A stretch of 64,000 nt of DNA from Prochlorococcus sp. AG-347-O22 (GCA_003278845.1 QCCX01000001.1:186001-250000), one strand, 5' to 3'. Counted from the stretch's first letter, positions 23,801-34,305 are shown. Made by a program: numbers and translations. Notes: generated from the sequence alone by a model not told the origin.

Positions 23801-24204
23801 ATTTACTAACTATTAAATTAAAATTAAGTTTTATTATTATGATTCTCTCAAGAAATTATGAAGATTGCTGAATTAATGTAAACAATTTTATCAATTAGAT
23901 TTATCAAATAACTTAGTGATAGCTACGGATTAGATAGAAATTGCAAATTTTAAAAAAGTCGAAATTTTAGAATTTCTTTCGATTCTATTTACTTTTTCTT
24001 AATAATCCAAGGATTATTAGAAGCAAATAATTGTTCAAATTGAAAGAATATTCAATTCAAATTGCAATTATAAAGTTTAAAAAAAATAGAATTTTATGGA
24101 GATTTTGATTTTTCAAATAAGAATTAACTAAGTCTAAAATTTTTAATTTCCCCTAAATGTTTAAACTCATTATTTTGTCTATATTAAAAAAAATTTAAGT
24201 ATTC

Positions 24205-24564
24205 ATGAAAAAGAAGTCCATTATCTATTCTGATTTATCAAAAAAACAACTAGAAATTCTTAAAGAACTTTATATTCAAAAAAAAGTTGAATCGATGAGT
24301 CATCAAGAACTTAGACAATATGTATTAGAAATTATTTCTCATCAGATAAACGATACTATTGGTAAAGAAGAAGAAATGGAAGCATGGAGAGAAATGTCAG
24401 ATTTTTTTGGAGAACAATTTGAAATAAATATCTTAGAAATACAAACAAAATACATCAACGACAAAAACGTAGCTGAAACAGAAATAGATTCTCAGAAGCA
24501 TAGAATAGAATTACTTGAAAGGAATAATTTGGATCAAGAAAAAAAGGATATGTGGGATGACTAG
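24205..24564 (+). CDS. Hypothetical protein
   Basis: 119 aa charged, helix-rich ORF filling its interval; no recognised domain. Confidence 0.6.
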   Translation: MKKKSIIYSDLSKKQLEILKELYIQKKVESMSHQELRQYVLEIISHQINDTIGKEEEMEAWREMSDFFGEQFEINILEIQTKYINDKNVAETEIDSQKHRIELLERNNLDQEKKDMWDD

Positions 24565-24662
24565 AATTGACTGAATGGTGTGGCAATTCAAACAATATAA
24601 ATAAAATAAAAAAAAGTCACCTTTGTAGGGTGACTTTGGATAATTTTTTGGAATTTATAAAC

Positions 24663-24733
<71 letters not shown>

Positions 24734-24781
24734 ATATAAATGAATTTAGCTCTTTAAAGTACCTTATGACAAGTACAAGAA

Positions 24782-25468
24782 TCAATTATATTGAAATTTT
24801 GATGGTTCTTTCCAGCTAGATAAAAAACCATTTTTCAACTCTGCTACTGCATCAGCATAAGTTAGTTCTTCATAACGATGAGTAATCCACAAAGCTGATA
24901 AAGGTATTTTATGGTCACTTGTGAGATTTTTAATAGTTTGTAAAACTTTTAATTGGCTGGTTTGATCAAGTAACGCTGTAGGCTCATCTAAAACAATAAA
25001 ATTTCTATTACTAATTAGAGCACATGCAATAGTTAAGCGTTGTTTTTGTCCACCGCTCAAAGTATGAACTGGTCTTTTTTCAAAACCAGTCATTCCTACC
25101 TGATCAAGGACATATTCAATTTTTTTATTAATTTCATTTTGACTTATATTATGATTAATATTAATTAGAAGTTCACTCCTACAATTTGGCATCAATATTT
25201 GATGATCAGGGTTTTGAAACACCATGCCAATATTTGCATTAGAATCAATGAAACCATTTTTAGGTTTGAGTATTCCATTAATTAATTTTAAAAAAGTACT
25301 TTTTCCGCTCCCGTTTTTACCTACGATCATCCAAAATCCAGGTTTTTTTATTGAGAAGTTACATTTAAAAATTAAATTTTCTTTTTCTCCTGGATATGAA
25401 AAAGAAACATCTTTGAATTTAATATAAGGTATTTCATTATCAAGGGAATCTCGCATTAATTCTATCAA
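24782..25468 (-). CDS. ABC transporter ATP-binding protein (CbiO/ECF-A-like)
   Basis: 228 aa; Walker A GKNGSGKST, Q-loop FQNPDHQI, signature LSGGQKQR, Walker B FIVLDEPTALLD. Confidence 0.85.
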   Translation of the reverse strand: MIELMRDSLDNEIPYIKFKDVSFSYPGEKENLIFKCNFSIKKPGFWMIVGKNGSGKSTFLKLINGILKPKNGFIDSNANIGMVFQNPDHQILMPNCRSELLININHNISQNEINKKIEYVLDQVGMTGFEKRPVHTLSGGQKQRLTIACALISNRNFIVLDEPTALLDQTSQLKVLQTIKNLTSDHKIPLSALWITHRYEELTYADAVAELKNGFLSSWKEPSKFQYN

Positions 25469-25737
25469 TCTATGTTGAGAGAAAATCCTGGTCTTTTAGC
25501 TCCTCCTGCTACTGAAGATTTTTCATATATCTGAACAGAAATGATTTCTTTAGCTTTTACAGCAATAAGTTTATCTTGCACTTTGTCACACCTTAATTCG
25601 ATCAAGCTTGAGGATTCTAAAGTTTCATTCATAAAACTTTTTATTTCATCATAAATTCGTTTAACGTCATCAAACTCTTTCTTCTGAATTGAAAGTGGAA
25701 AGGGTGAATATCGCAGACTTAGTTCCAACGAATACAT
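25465..25737 (-). CDS. UPF0367-family protein
   Basis: 90 aa; MYSLELSLRYSPFPLSIQKKEFDDV...GGAKRPGFSLNID pattern. Confidence 0.75.
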   Translation of the reverse strand: MYSLELSLRYSPFPLSIQKKEFDDVKRIYDEIKSFMNETLESSSLIELRCDKVQDKLIAVKAKEIISVQIYEKSSVAGGAKRPGFSLNID

Positions 25738-25890
25738 AATTATTATAAAAACTACCTCCTATAATAATAAATATTTTTACACAGGAAGTTATTAAAATTA
25801 AATTCTTTTTAGAAAATTATATATAAGAGCTTTAAATCCAATTATTATGGATATAGGAGATTTTATTTTGCATTTTAAAAAAATAATTTC

Positions 25891-26859
25891 ATGGAAATAG
25901 CAAATGATATAACTTCTCTAGTTGGAAATACCCCATTAGTAAAATTAAATCGAATCAGAAAGTATTTTGATTGTTATCCAGAGATAATAGCCAAACTAGA
26001 AAGTTTCAATCCATCAGCGTCCGTTAAGGATCGGATCGCTTATTCAATGTTATGTAAAGCTGAAGAGGAAGGATTGATAACACCAGATAAAACAACGTTA
26101 ATTGAAGCAACAAGTGGGAATACTGGTATCGCATTAGCAATGGTTGCTGCAGCAAAAGGCTATAAATTGATATTAACTATGCCGGATACGATGAGTATTG
26201 AGAGAAGGGCAATGTTGAGAGCATATGGAGCTGAATTACAGCTAACACCGGGTAAAGACGGAATGAAAGGAGCTTTAGATTTAGCTAATGAGTTGTCTTC
26301 AACCATTACAAATAGCTATCAATTTAATCAGTTTGAAAACTTTGCTAATCCAGATATTCATGAAAGAACGACGGCTCAAGAAATATGGTCCCAATCCAAT
26401 AACAATTTAGATGGACTAGTGACAGGAGTAGGCACAGGAGGAACAATTACTGGTTGCGCACGTTTTTTGAAAAAAGTTAATCCAAATTGCAAAATTTATG
26501 CCGTAGAGCCCAAAAAAAGTGCTGTGATTTCTGGAGAAAAAGCAGGATCTCATTCGATTCAAGGAATTGGCGCGGGTTTCGTACCAAAAGTTCTTAATAC
26601 TAAATTAATTGATGAAATTATAAAAATAGATGACGATGAAGCATTTTATTACGGGCGTTTATTAGCTAGATTGGAAGGACTTTTATCTGGCATCAGCAGC
26701 GGGGCAGCTTTAGCAGCAACTATAAAAATCGGCAAAAGAAAAGAACTAATGAATAAAAGATTGATAGTTATTCTTCCAAGTTTTGGAGAAAGATATTTAT
26801 CAACAGCAATGTTTGAATCTAATACTTCAATTCAAGCCAGAAAAGATGGTTATCTTTAA
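25891..26859 (+). CDS. cysK: Cysteine synthase A
   Basis: 322 aa; VGNTPLVKLNRI, FNPSASVKDRIAYSM, EATSGNTGIALAMVAA, GTGGTITG. Confidence 0.95.
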   Translation: MEIANDITSLVGNTPLVKLNRIRKYFDCYPEIIAKLESFNPSASVKDRIAYSMLCKAEEEGLITPDKTTLIEATSGNTGIALAMVAAAKGYKLILTMPDTMSIERRAMLRAYGAELQLTPGKDGMKGALDLANELSSTITNSYQFNQFENFANPDIHERTTAQEIWSQSNNNLDGLVTGVGTGGTITGCARFLKKVNPNCKIYAVEPKKSAVISGEKAGSHSIQGIGAGFVPKVLNTKLIDEIIKIDDDEAFYYGRLLARLEGLLSGISSGAALAATIKIGKRKELMNKRLIVILPSFGERYLSTAMFESNTSIQARKDGYL

Positions 26860-26875
26860 TGCATAATTTATAAAA

Positions 26876-27553
26876 ATGGAAAAAAATTTATATGAAGAAT
26901 TAGGTCTTAAACAAAATGCAACCAGAAGTGAAATTAAATCTTCATATCGCTCTTTAGTTAAGCAACATCATCCAGATGCAGGCGGTAAGAAAGAAAGATT
27001 TCTTGCAATACAAAATGCCTGGGAAACTCTAAATGACCCTATCAAAAAGAAACAATACGATAGCAGTTTTTCCTTTTCCAGTTCATCATTTGATTCATTA
27101 AATGAAAATTGGGAAGAGAAATTTAATTCAAAAAAACATAACTCTTCAATTAAGGACAAAGAAGTTGAAACATGGATTAAGGAAATTTATAGTCCGATAA
27201 ATAGATTAATTAGTCAAATCATTAAACCTTTGAATAACGAAATAAAAGCACTATCTGCGGATCCATATGATGACGAACTAATGGAAAATTTTTGCAGTTA
27301 TATTATTTTTTCACAAAAGAAAATAGAAAAAGCTGAAAAAATTTATAACAAAAAAATAGTTCCAAAGTCTATTTCAGCTTTAGGCCTCGATCTTTATCAT
27401 TGTTTTTCACAAGTTAAAGACGCGCTCTCAGAATTTGATAGATATACACAAGGATATGTAGATAATTACTTATTTGATGGAAAAGAAATGATCAAAGAAG
27501 CAAAAAGAATACAATCAAAGATGTCTATAGAGAAAAAAAATAAAAACTTTTAG
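26876..27553 (+). CDS. DnaJ-domain protein
   Basis: 225 aa; N-terminal J domain LYEELGLKQNATRSEIKSSYRSLVKQHHPDAGG (HPD present); C-terminal part unassigned. Confidence 0.85.
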   Translation: MEKNLYEELGLKQNATRSEIKSSYRSLVKQHHPDAGGKKERFLAIQNAWETLNDPIKKKQYDSSFSFSSSSFDSLNENWEEKFNSKKHNSSIKDKEVETWIKEIYSPINRLISQIIKPLNNEIKALSADPYDDELMENFCSYIIFSQKKIEKAEKIYNKKIVPKSISALGLDLYHCFSQVKDALSEFDRYTQGYVDNYLFDGKEMIKEAKRIQSKMSIEKKNKNF

Positions 27554-27564
27554 ATATAAAAATT

Positions 27565-27801
27565 TTATTGAGTATATTCTTTAAGTTGATCTAATTTAAA
27601 CCAAACATCTGGAACAGGTTTGCGCCATCGAACCTGAGCATATTCGTCTTTGACTGAAAGAATCTCTCCAGGACCTTCAAAGACATAATTAGGTAGATCA
27701 TCATCACTGGCTAGCGCTTCGATACTTTTTATATAATTTTCTCTATCGACAAAAACTAAGCTTCCTTTCTTGAGAAGTTTCTTTGGAATAGAATCTGTCA
27801 T
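27565..27801 (-). CDS. ndhO: NAD(P)H-quinone oxidoreductase subunit O (NdhO)
   Basis: 78 aa; LKKGSLVFVDRENYIKSIEALASDDDLPNYVFEGPGEIL...YAQVRWRKPVPDVWFKLDQLKEY. Confidence 0.9.
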   Translation of the reverse strand: MTDSIPKKLLKKGSLVFVDRENYIKSIEALASDDDLPNYVFEGPGEILSVKDEYAQVRWRKPVPDVWFKLDQLKEYTQ

Positions 27802-27937
27802 AATAAATTCAAGAAAGTTATTTGAGAACTATTATACAAAAACTTGTTTGAAAACTATTGAAAAAAATTTATACCGGAATAATAATTACAAACGTCTAAA
27901 AAATTTAATAGCCTTAAATGATAAACAATTATAAGAT

Positions 27938-28864
27938 ATGCGTCTTTTACTACTTGGCTGCACTGGATTTGTTGGTAAAGAATTAGTACCAACACTTCTC
28001 AATGAAAATCACGAAATATACATTGTAAGTAGAAAACCCATTAGTAAATTAAAGCTTGATTTAGATTTCAATAAGTTTAAATTTTTTCAAATAGATTTAT
28101 CAAAAGAAAAAAACTGGAATAACGAAAATCTTCTTAACATATTAAGAGAGACAGATGGAATTATTAACTTGATGGGAGAACCCATAGCAGAAAAAAAATG
28201 GACATCTGAACAAAAACAGGAGATTGAAAATAGTCGTATTAACACCACGAAATTTATGATGAAGACCCTTAAAAATTTAAAAATAAACCCAAAAGTAATT
28301 ATAAATGGATCAGCTATAGGTTATTACGGTACAAGTTTGTCTAGTGAATTCACTGAAAATAGTCCTGGAGGAAACGACTTTTTATCTAATCTTTGCAAAA
28401 AATGGGAAGCGGTCGCCGCTGAAAAACCATTTTTCTCAAGGTTAGTTATTTTTAGAATTGGAATTGTTCTAGAGAAAGACGGAGGAGCATTAGGAAAAAT
28501 GCTCCCTATATTTAAAGTTGGATTAGGTGGACCAATTGGAGATGGTAAGCAATGGATGAGTTGGATTCATAGAACTGATTTATGTGCATTAATTATTCAA
28601 GCATTAGTTGATAAAATGTATTCTGGAGTATTTAATGCTGTTGCACCAAATCCAGTATTAATGAGAGAATTTTCTCAGACTTTAGGCAAATGTCTGAATA
28701 GACCTAATTTACTTCCAGTGCCTGGAGCAGTTTTAAAAATATTGTTAGGAGATGGAGCTAAAGTTGTTTTAGAAGGACAAAAAGTAATTAGCAGCAAAAT
28801 CAAAAATTATAATTTTAAATATCCTCTTCTTGAGAAAGCAATTTACGCCTCCACCAAGAATTAA
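27938..28864 (+). CDS. NAD-dependent epimerase, TIGR01777/SulA-homolog family
   Basis: 308 aa; LLLGCTGFVGKELVPTLL, GYYGTS, MSWIHRTDLCALIIQAL. Confidence 0.85.
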   Translation: MRLLLLGCTGFVGKELVPTLLNENHEIYIVSRKPISKLKLDLDFNKFKFFQIDLSKEKNWNNENLLNILRETDGIINLMGEPIAEKKWTSEQKQEIENSRINTTKFMMKTLKNLKINPKVIINGSAIGYYGTSLSSEFTENSPGGNDFLSNLCKKWEAVAAEKPFFSRLVIFRIGIVLEKDGGALGKMLPIFKVGLGGPIGDGKQWMSWIHRTDLCALIIQALVDKMYSGVFNAVAPNPVLMREFSQTLGKCLNRPNLLPVPGAVLKILLGDGAKVVLEGQKVISSKIKNYNFKYPLLEKAIYASTKN

Positions 28865-29084
28865 TACCGTTTACTAAAGCACCAATAATAAGAATTGTTA
28901 TCAATGGAACTACAAGAGGATTCCAAACTATCTGAATAAAATTAATAAAAATAAATATCCCGTTAAATTGCATAATGATTGCAAAAATAAAAAATATTGC
29001 AAAAAAAATGACTGTAAATAAATTTATTAATAACAAATTATCGATAATTTGTTTTAACTTATTTTGATTATTTTCCTTAGTCAT
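28815..29084 (-). CDS. Hypothetical small membrane protein
   Basis: 89 aa with two hydrophobic segments; ATGA overlap with the upstream lpxB-like gene. Confidence 0.6.
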   Translation of the reverse strand: MTKENNQNKLKQIIDNLLLINLFTVIFFAIFFIFAIIMQFNGIFIFINFIQIVWNPLVVPLITILIIGALVNGINSWWRRKLLSQEEDI

Positions 29085-30280
29085 TTTTTATAACAATATT
29101 CAATATCATCAACCATTTTAAGACAAGCTTTGTTTTCACCCAGTCTTTTTTTAGAATTTGCATTACATGAGATCATAAACTTCTTATTTAGCTGTATAAG
29201 GTAAATTATTTTTATGATCAATTTAATTGTCTGATTGATTTGGTCATTTTTGTCTTTATAATTAGTGGCACAAAAAACATATTTTCCAAGCAAACGTCTT
29301 TGCGCTTCTGCAAAAGTTTTTGTAAATTGTGGACCTTTACCTTCAATCTGAATAACCGGTTTTCCTAATCCAATCGCTTGCTCTGCTGCTGTTCCTGCCA
29401 TGCTAATACAGCATCTACTTTTCAATAATATTTTGTCAAAATTATTCCAATATATATTGACTTCTAAAAATTTATATTGAAATTTTAAGAGATTATTATC
29501 TTTTATATTTTCTATATTTAACCATCCTCTTTTTTGAAATATCTTCTTTAATTTTGATGAAGATAGAGCATTAACTATTGCAAAATTAAACTGAATTTTT
29601 TGAAAATATCTTAAATCTGACAATGCCTCTAATACCTCTAAAATCAAAACAAAATTATCTAAAATCTCAGGTAATCTACTTCCTGGAAATAATCCAATAC
29701 TAAATTCATCTTTATTTAATTCTTCGTTTCTAGGAAAAAACTTATCCATAAATGGGTTACCTAAAAAAGACACTTTCTTTTTTAATTGCAATGTTAAATC
29801 ATTAGCTGTAAGGGAATCTCTCGTATATATTTTTTTTGCCTTTTGTGAGAGCAAGAAAAATTTAGAAGGCCATGGTAATTTCAACTTCCCTTCATAATGG
29901 CTAGAATAAGCAACTAGATATGTAAAAAAATCTTTATTACAAAACCATGCAAAAAAAACTGGGACAATATCTCCGACTACAAAAAAATAATCATATTTTT
30001 TTCTTATTTTAAAAGTTGAATATAATCTTTTTAAAAGATAAAATATTTCTCCTCCTAATATCTCAGTAAGTCTTCCCTTAAAAGAATTATAACCAATTCC
30101 TCCAGTTCTAAATTCCTTAGTTTTACCGATAATCTTAATTTTTTCTTTTACGTAATGGTTTCCCATACCAACAATTGGCAAAGCATGAACTGAATGACCA
30201 CTTTTTAAGAATTGATTAGCTATTAGGCTGCCAGATAGATCTTCTCCATGTCCATTACTTAAAATTAAAATCTTCAACAA
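29081..30280 (-). CDS. Lipid-A-disaccharide synthase-related glycosyltransferase
   Basis: 399 aa; LILSNGHGEDLSGSLIANQFLKSGH, GSRLPEILDNF, CCISMAGTAAEQAIGLGKPVIQIEGKGPQFT. Confidence 0.78.
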   Translation of the reverse strand: MLKILILSNGHGEDLSGSLIANQFLKSGHSVHALPIVGMGNHYVKEKIKIIGKTKEFRTGGIGYNSFKGRLTEILGGEIFYLLKRLYSTFKIRKKYDYFFVVGDIVPVFFAWFCNKDFFTYLVAYSSHYEGKLKLPWPSKFFLLSQKAKKIYTRDSLTANDLTLQLKKKVSFLGNPFMDKFFPRNEELNKDEFSIGLFPGSRLPEILDNFVLILEVLEALSDLRYFQKIQFNFAIVNALSSSKLKKIFQKRGWLNIENIKDNNLLKFQYKFLEVNIYWNNFDKILLKSRCCISMAGTAAEQAIGLGKPVIQIEGKGPQFTKTFAEAQRRLLGKYVFCATNYKDKNDQINQTIKLIIKIIYLIQLNKKFMISCNANSKKRLGENKACLKMVDDIEYCYKK

Positions 30281-30281
30281 T

Positions 30282-30710
30282 TTAAAATTCCAACCATTTT
30301 TTTACTTTGGTTAACTCAGGCCAATCTGGATATCTACTTAATCCGTCTTCAACAGATTCTTTCAACTCACTTTTCACATCTGGCATCATCAAAGACATTT
30401 TTTTTATTAACTCAATATGATCCCTAACACCTTTATTATTGGTAGCCAAAAGAGCTAAAGACAAATTCATTCTTGCTTGTGGATCTTGCTGATTTAATCG
30501 AACAGCTTGTCTGGCAGCTGACAAAGCTTCTTCATTATTTTTCAAAAGTAATTGAAGCCATGATAAACAAGTCCAAGCAGCAAAATGATTTGGAATTTGC
30601 TGTATAATTTTTTGAAAATCTTGAACGATTGGAATTAAATCTTGCCCTGCTTTATATCTTGATAAAGCTGCATTAAAATCCTCTTCGATGGGATTAATTT
30701 CGTTAGTCAT
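30282..30710 (-). CDS. TPR-repeat protein
   Basis: 142 aa; TPR-like FAAWTCLSWLQLLLKNNEEALSAARQAVRLNQQDPQARMNLSLAL. Confidence 0.72.
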   Translation of the reverse strand: MTNEINPIEEDFNAALSRYKAGQDLIPIVQDFQKIIQQIPNHFAAWTCLSWLQLLLKNNEEALSAARQAVRLNQQDPQARMNLSLALLATNNKGVRDHIELIKKMSLMMPDVKSELKESVEDGLSRYPDWPELTKVKKWLEF

Positions 30711-30716
30711 TATTTA

Positions 30717-31109
30717 TTAAACTGCAAAAGAGCTTCCACAACCGCAAGTTTGAGAAGCATTGGGATTTACAAAGTTAAAGCCACCTCCAATTAATTCCTT
30801 ACTAAAATCTAACTGCATTCCATAAATATATAAAAGACTTTTAGGATCACAAACAACTTGAAAACTTTGATCAGCTTTTAATGAATAATCATAAACTTTA
30901 TCATCGGGATTTATTTCATCAGTTCCTATAAAATCCATCGTATAACTCATCCCACTACAACCGCCAGATCTTACTCCTACCCTTAGTGCTTTTTTATCAC
31001 TTTGGCCCTTCAGTAAATTTGCAATTTGTTCTATAGCATCATTCGTAATTAAGATACCTTTGCCATCATCAGAATTTTTAATTTCCTGTTTAACTTCTAC
31101 ATTTTCCAT
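30717..31109 (-). CDS. HesB/IscA/SufA-type Fe-S cluster assembly protein
   Basis: Start MENVEVKQ preferred over track start 31169; LRVGVRSGGCSGMSYTMDF and C-terminal CGCGSSF. Confidence 0.9.
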   Translation of the reverse strand: MENVEVKQEIKNSDDGKGILITNDAIEQIANLLKGQSDKKALRVGVRSGGCSGMSYTMDFIGTDEINPDDKVYDYSLKADQSFQVVCDPKSLLYIYGMQLDFSKELIGGGFNFVNPNASQTCGCGSSFAV

Positions 31110-31208
31110 AAACAAGGGATTTCTACTATTTATAATATAAAAACTTAATCGATTGGATGCATAGAACAAACGTTATCCAAACTTGATTTGTTATAATTTT
31201 AAGAAAAA

Positions 31209-32663
31209 GTGAAAATTGCAATAGTTGGTTCTGGATTAGCTGGTCTTACAGCAGCAGTCAATTTAGTTGATGAAGGCCACGAAGTAGAAATTTACGAGAG
31301 CAGGTCATTTTGGGGAGGTAAAGTAGGAAGTTGGGAAGATAAGGATGGCAACCACATAGAAATGGGTTTACATGTATTTTTTTACAATTATGCAAATCTG
31401 TTTAAATTAATGAAAAAAGTAGGAGCTTTAGACAATTTACTCCCTAAAGATCATACTCATCTATTTATCAATAATGGTGGTAATTTAAAATCGTTAGACT
31501 TCAGATTCCCTTTAGGTGCTCCATTCAACGGACTTAAAGCTTTTTTTACCACTGAACAACTCACTTGGGTAGATAAGTTCAGAAATGCCTTGGCTTTAGG
31601 GACAAGTCCAATCGTTAGAGGATTGATAGATTATGAAGGCGCAATGAAAATAATTAGAGATCTAGATAGAATTAGTTTTAAAAAATGGTTTTTAAACCAT
31701 GGTGGAAGTGAAAAAAGTTTAGAAAGAATGTGGGATCCTATCGCGTATGCATTAGGTTTTATTAATTGCAAAGATATTTCAGCAAGATGCATGCTAACTA
31801 TATTCATGATGTTTGCTTCAAAAACAGAAGCCTCAAAACTTAATCTTTTAAAAGGTTCCCCACATAAGTGGTTAACGCAACCTATCGTCGACTACATCAC
31901 AAACAAAGGAGCAAAAATACATCTTAATCATAAGGTAGAAGAAATTATTTATGAAAAGGAATCTTCCTCTTATTCAGTAAATCAATTAAAAATATCTTCT
32001 CCTGAAGGAATTAAGGCAGTGTTTGCAGATAAATTTCTAGCTGCCTGTGATGTTCCTGGAATAAAAAAAATAATTCCAAAAGAATGGTATCAATTTAAAG
32101 AATTTGAAGGTTTAAAAAAACTTAGAGCTGTAGCTGTTGCCACAATCCAATTAAGATATGACGGTTGGGTTACTGAATTACAAAAAGATAATACTGGTAA
32201 TGAACCAATTGGACTAGATAATCTTCTTTATTCTGCTGATGCCTCTTTCAGTTGTTTTGCTGATTTAGCACTAGCAAGTCCAGCAGACTATAGAAAAAAA
32301 GATATGGGATCGCTTCTCCAATGTGTTTTAACTCCTGGCGATAGATGGATGGGAAGATCCACAGAAAGAATTACAAAAGAAATTGATAAAGAGGTTCGTC
32401 GTCTATTCCCATCCTCAAAAAACCTTAAATTGCTTTGGAGTAACGTGGTACAAATTCCACAATCACTCTATAGAGAAGCGCCTGGTATGGAACCTTTCAG
32501 ACCCGATCAAAAAACATCTATATCTAATTTCTTCATGGCTGGTAGTTATACAAAACAAGATTATATAGATTCTATGGAGGGAGCTACAATGAGTGGTCAT
32601 TTAGCTGCCGCCGCAATTTTAGAGAAGAAAGCCGAATTAGCAAAAAATCTTGCAGTAAGTTAA
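31209..32663 (+). CDS. crtQ: Zeta-carotene desaturase (GTG start)
   Basis: 484 aa; [60 protein letters not shown]. Confidence 0.94.
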   Translation: MKIAIVGSGLAGLTAAVNLVDEGHEVEIYESRSFWGGKVGSWEDKDGNHIEMGLHVFFYNYANLFKLMKKVGALDNLLPKDHTHLFINNGGNLKSLDFRFPLGAPFNGLKAFFTTEQLTWVDKFRNALALGTSPIVRGLIDYEGAMKIIRDLDRISFKKWFLNHGGSEKSLERMWDPIAYALGFINCKDISARCMLTIFMMFASKTEASKLNLLKGSPHKWLTQPIVDYITNKGAKIHLNHKVEEIIYEKESSSYSVNQLKISSPEGIKAVFADKFLAACDVPGIKKIIPKEWYQFKEFEGLKKLRAVAVATIQLRYDGWVTELQKDNTGNEPIGLDNLLYSADASFSCFADLALASPADYRKKDMGSLLQCVLTPGDRWMGRSTERITKEIDKEVRRLFPSSKNLKLLWSNVVQIPQSLYREAPGMEPFRPDQKTSISNFFMAGSYTKQDYIDSMEGATMSGHLAAAAILEKKAELAKNLAVS

Positions 32664-32665
32664 TT

Positions 32666-33136
32666 ATGGGTACTTGGCTAAAACATGACGTAATAACAGT
32701 AGTTAATGCGCCTCTTGAAAATGTATGGGACACATGGAGCGATTTAGACTCAATGTCACTTTGGATGAGCTGGATTGAATCTGTAAAAACAGTTGAGGAA
32801 GAGACTAATAAGTTACCAGATTTAACAGAATGGACTTTAGCTGCTAATGGCTTTAGGTTTAAATGGAAAGCTCAAATTACAGAAAGGGTTGAAAAAAGCA
32901 AACTTAAATGGAAATCAATAGGAGGTTTACCAACTGAAGGATCAGTAGTTTTCGAAAGTAAAACTGATCAAATCACAACGGTAAATTTAGCAATAACTTA
33001 TGAACTACCAAAAATGATTGCTCGGTTTATGGAAGAAAATATTTTAGGAAAAATGGTTACAAACGAATTGCAGGCCAATATTGATAGGTTCAAAGATTTA
33101 GTTGAAAAGAACTATACAAAAAATTTTTCTAATTAA
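32666..33136 (+). CDS. SRPBCC (START-like) cyclase/dehydrase family protein
   Basis: 156 aa; VTVVNAPLENVWDTWSDLDSMSLWMSWIESV..., GLPTEGSVVFESKTDQITTVNLAITYELP. Confidence 0.82.
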   Translation: MGTWLKHDVITVVNAPLENVWDTWSDLDSMSLWMSWIESVKTVEEETNKLPDLTEWTLAANGFRFKWKAQITERVEKSKLKWKSIGGLPTEGSVVFESKTDQITTVNLAITYELPKMIARFMEENILGKMVTNELQANIDRFKDLVEKNYTKNFSN

Positions 33137-33926
33137 AAATATTAATTGCTACATCTAGTAGTCCTTCAAAAGTATATTTTTGTGCCTGACAATCAACTCT
33201 TCCAAAAATGTTGTTACATATTTTTGTTGTCTGAGGTCCAATAGTTAATAACTTAATTTGGTCAAAATATTCTAACCATTGTTTACCAAGGTTTTTTTCT
33301 AGTAAAAAAGCAGCATTTACTACGGTTTTACCGCTTGAGAACATAATTGCATCGACTTTTCGATTAGAAATAATATCAATTGTTTCTTCCGGTATTGAGT
33401 CAGGACATCTAGTTTCATATGCAGCAACCTCAAATACACGAGAACCAGCCTTTCTAAATTGATCTGCTATTAAATCCCTACCACCTGTTTGAACTCTTGG
33501 TACAAAAACTCGAAGTCCATAACCAGATACTGGGAAATTATCAATTAAACTTTCAGCAACAAATTCTGGAGGTATAAAATCAGCCTTAATTCCAAAATCA
33601 TCAAGAGTTCTTGAGGTTTTTTCTCCGACTACGGCGATTTTTGTTGTTTTAGAACATTCTTTTAATGAACTATTAAAGTATTTAAGTCTTTTATCCACAA
33701 ATTTGATCCCATTACTACTGGAAAAAATAATCCAATGAAAATCATTTATTTGATTTAATGCTTCATCAAGAGGATTCAAATCATCAGGATCAGCAATGCT
33801 TAATGCAGGTAAATCAAATACATTAGCGCCCTTGCTTATGAATATCTTTTTTATATCCAATATCCCTTCTTTTGATCGAGTAATAATTATATTTCTTTGA
33901 TCAAGGGGTAGATCAACTTTTGGCAT
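33129..33926 (-). CDS. hemD: Uroporphyrinogen-III synthase
   Basis: IIITRSKEGILDIKKIFISKGANVFDLPAL, WIIFSSSNGIKF, VPRVQTGGRDL; MPKVDLP start at 33926 favoured over 33941. Confidence 0.87.
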   Translation of the reverse strand: MPKVDLPLDQRNIIITRSKEGILDIKKIFISKGANVFDLPALSIADPDDLNPLDEALNQINDFHWIIFSSSNGIKFVDKRLKYFNSSLKECSKTTKIAVVGEKTSRTLDDFGIKADFIPPEFVAESLIDNFPVSGYGLRVFVPRVQTGGRDLIADQFRKAGSRVFEVAAYETRCPDSIPEETIDIISNRKVDAIMFSSGKTVVNAAFLLEKNLGKQWLEYFDQIKLLTIGPQTTKICNNIFGRVDCQAQKYTFEGLLDVAINIFN

Positions 33927-34305
33927 CCTTGTCCTCAACATTATGATTTTGATTTTTATTTTTTAATTCATCGAGAAGTTTCAAGACTGATAATCCTTTA
34001 TCAAGAACAACATCGTCTTTAAAAATTATCTCTGGAACTCTTCTCATCTCAATTCTTTTTCCTAAACTATGCCTTATAGAGCTTTTAGCAGTATTCAAGT
34101 TTGATACAATTTCTTTCCTCACTTTCTCTTGAGCAGTTGAAGTTATATAAATTTTACAGTGTTGCAAATCACCTGATAAATCAATCTTAGAAATATTGAC
34201 GAAATGATCTCTAATAAGATCATTTTCTAAATCATTCTGCAAAATAAGGGTTATTTCTTTCTTCAAAAGAGAAGAAACTTTTGCAAGACGGTAATTATTT
34301 GGCAT
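33913..34305 (-). CDS. rbfA: Ribosome-binding factor A
   Basis: 130 aa; YRLAKVSSLLKKEITLILQNDL...IRHSLGKRIEMRRVPEIIFKDD. Confidence 0.93.
   Translation of the reverse strand: MPNNYRLAKVSSLLKKEITLILQNDLENDLIRDHFVNISKIDLSGDLQHCKIYITSTAQEKVRKEIVSNLNTAKSSIRHSLGKRIEMRRVPEIIFKDDVVLDKGLSVLKLLDELKNKNQNHNVEDKDAKS

Noticed and set aside
25847-25900. 17-codon ORF (MDIGDFILHFKKIISWK) overlapping the cysK start, possible leader peptide
   Set aside because: No Cys/Ser codon run or attenuator structure; chance ORF is likely in AT-rich DNA.
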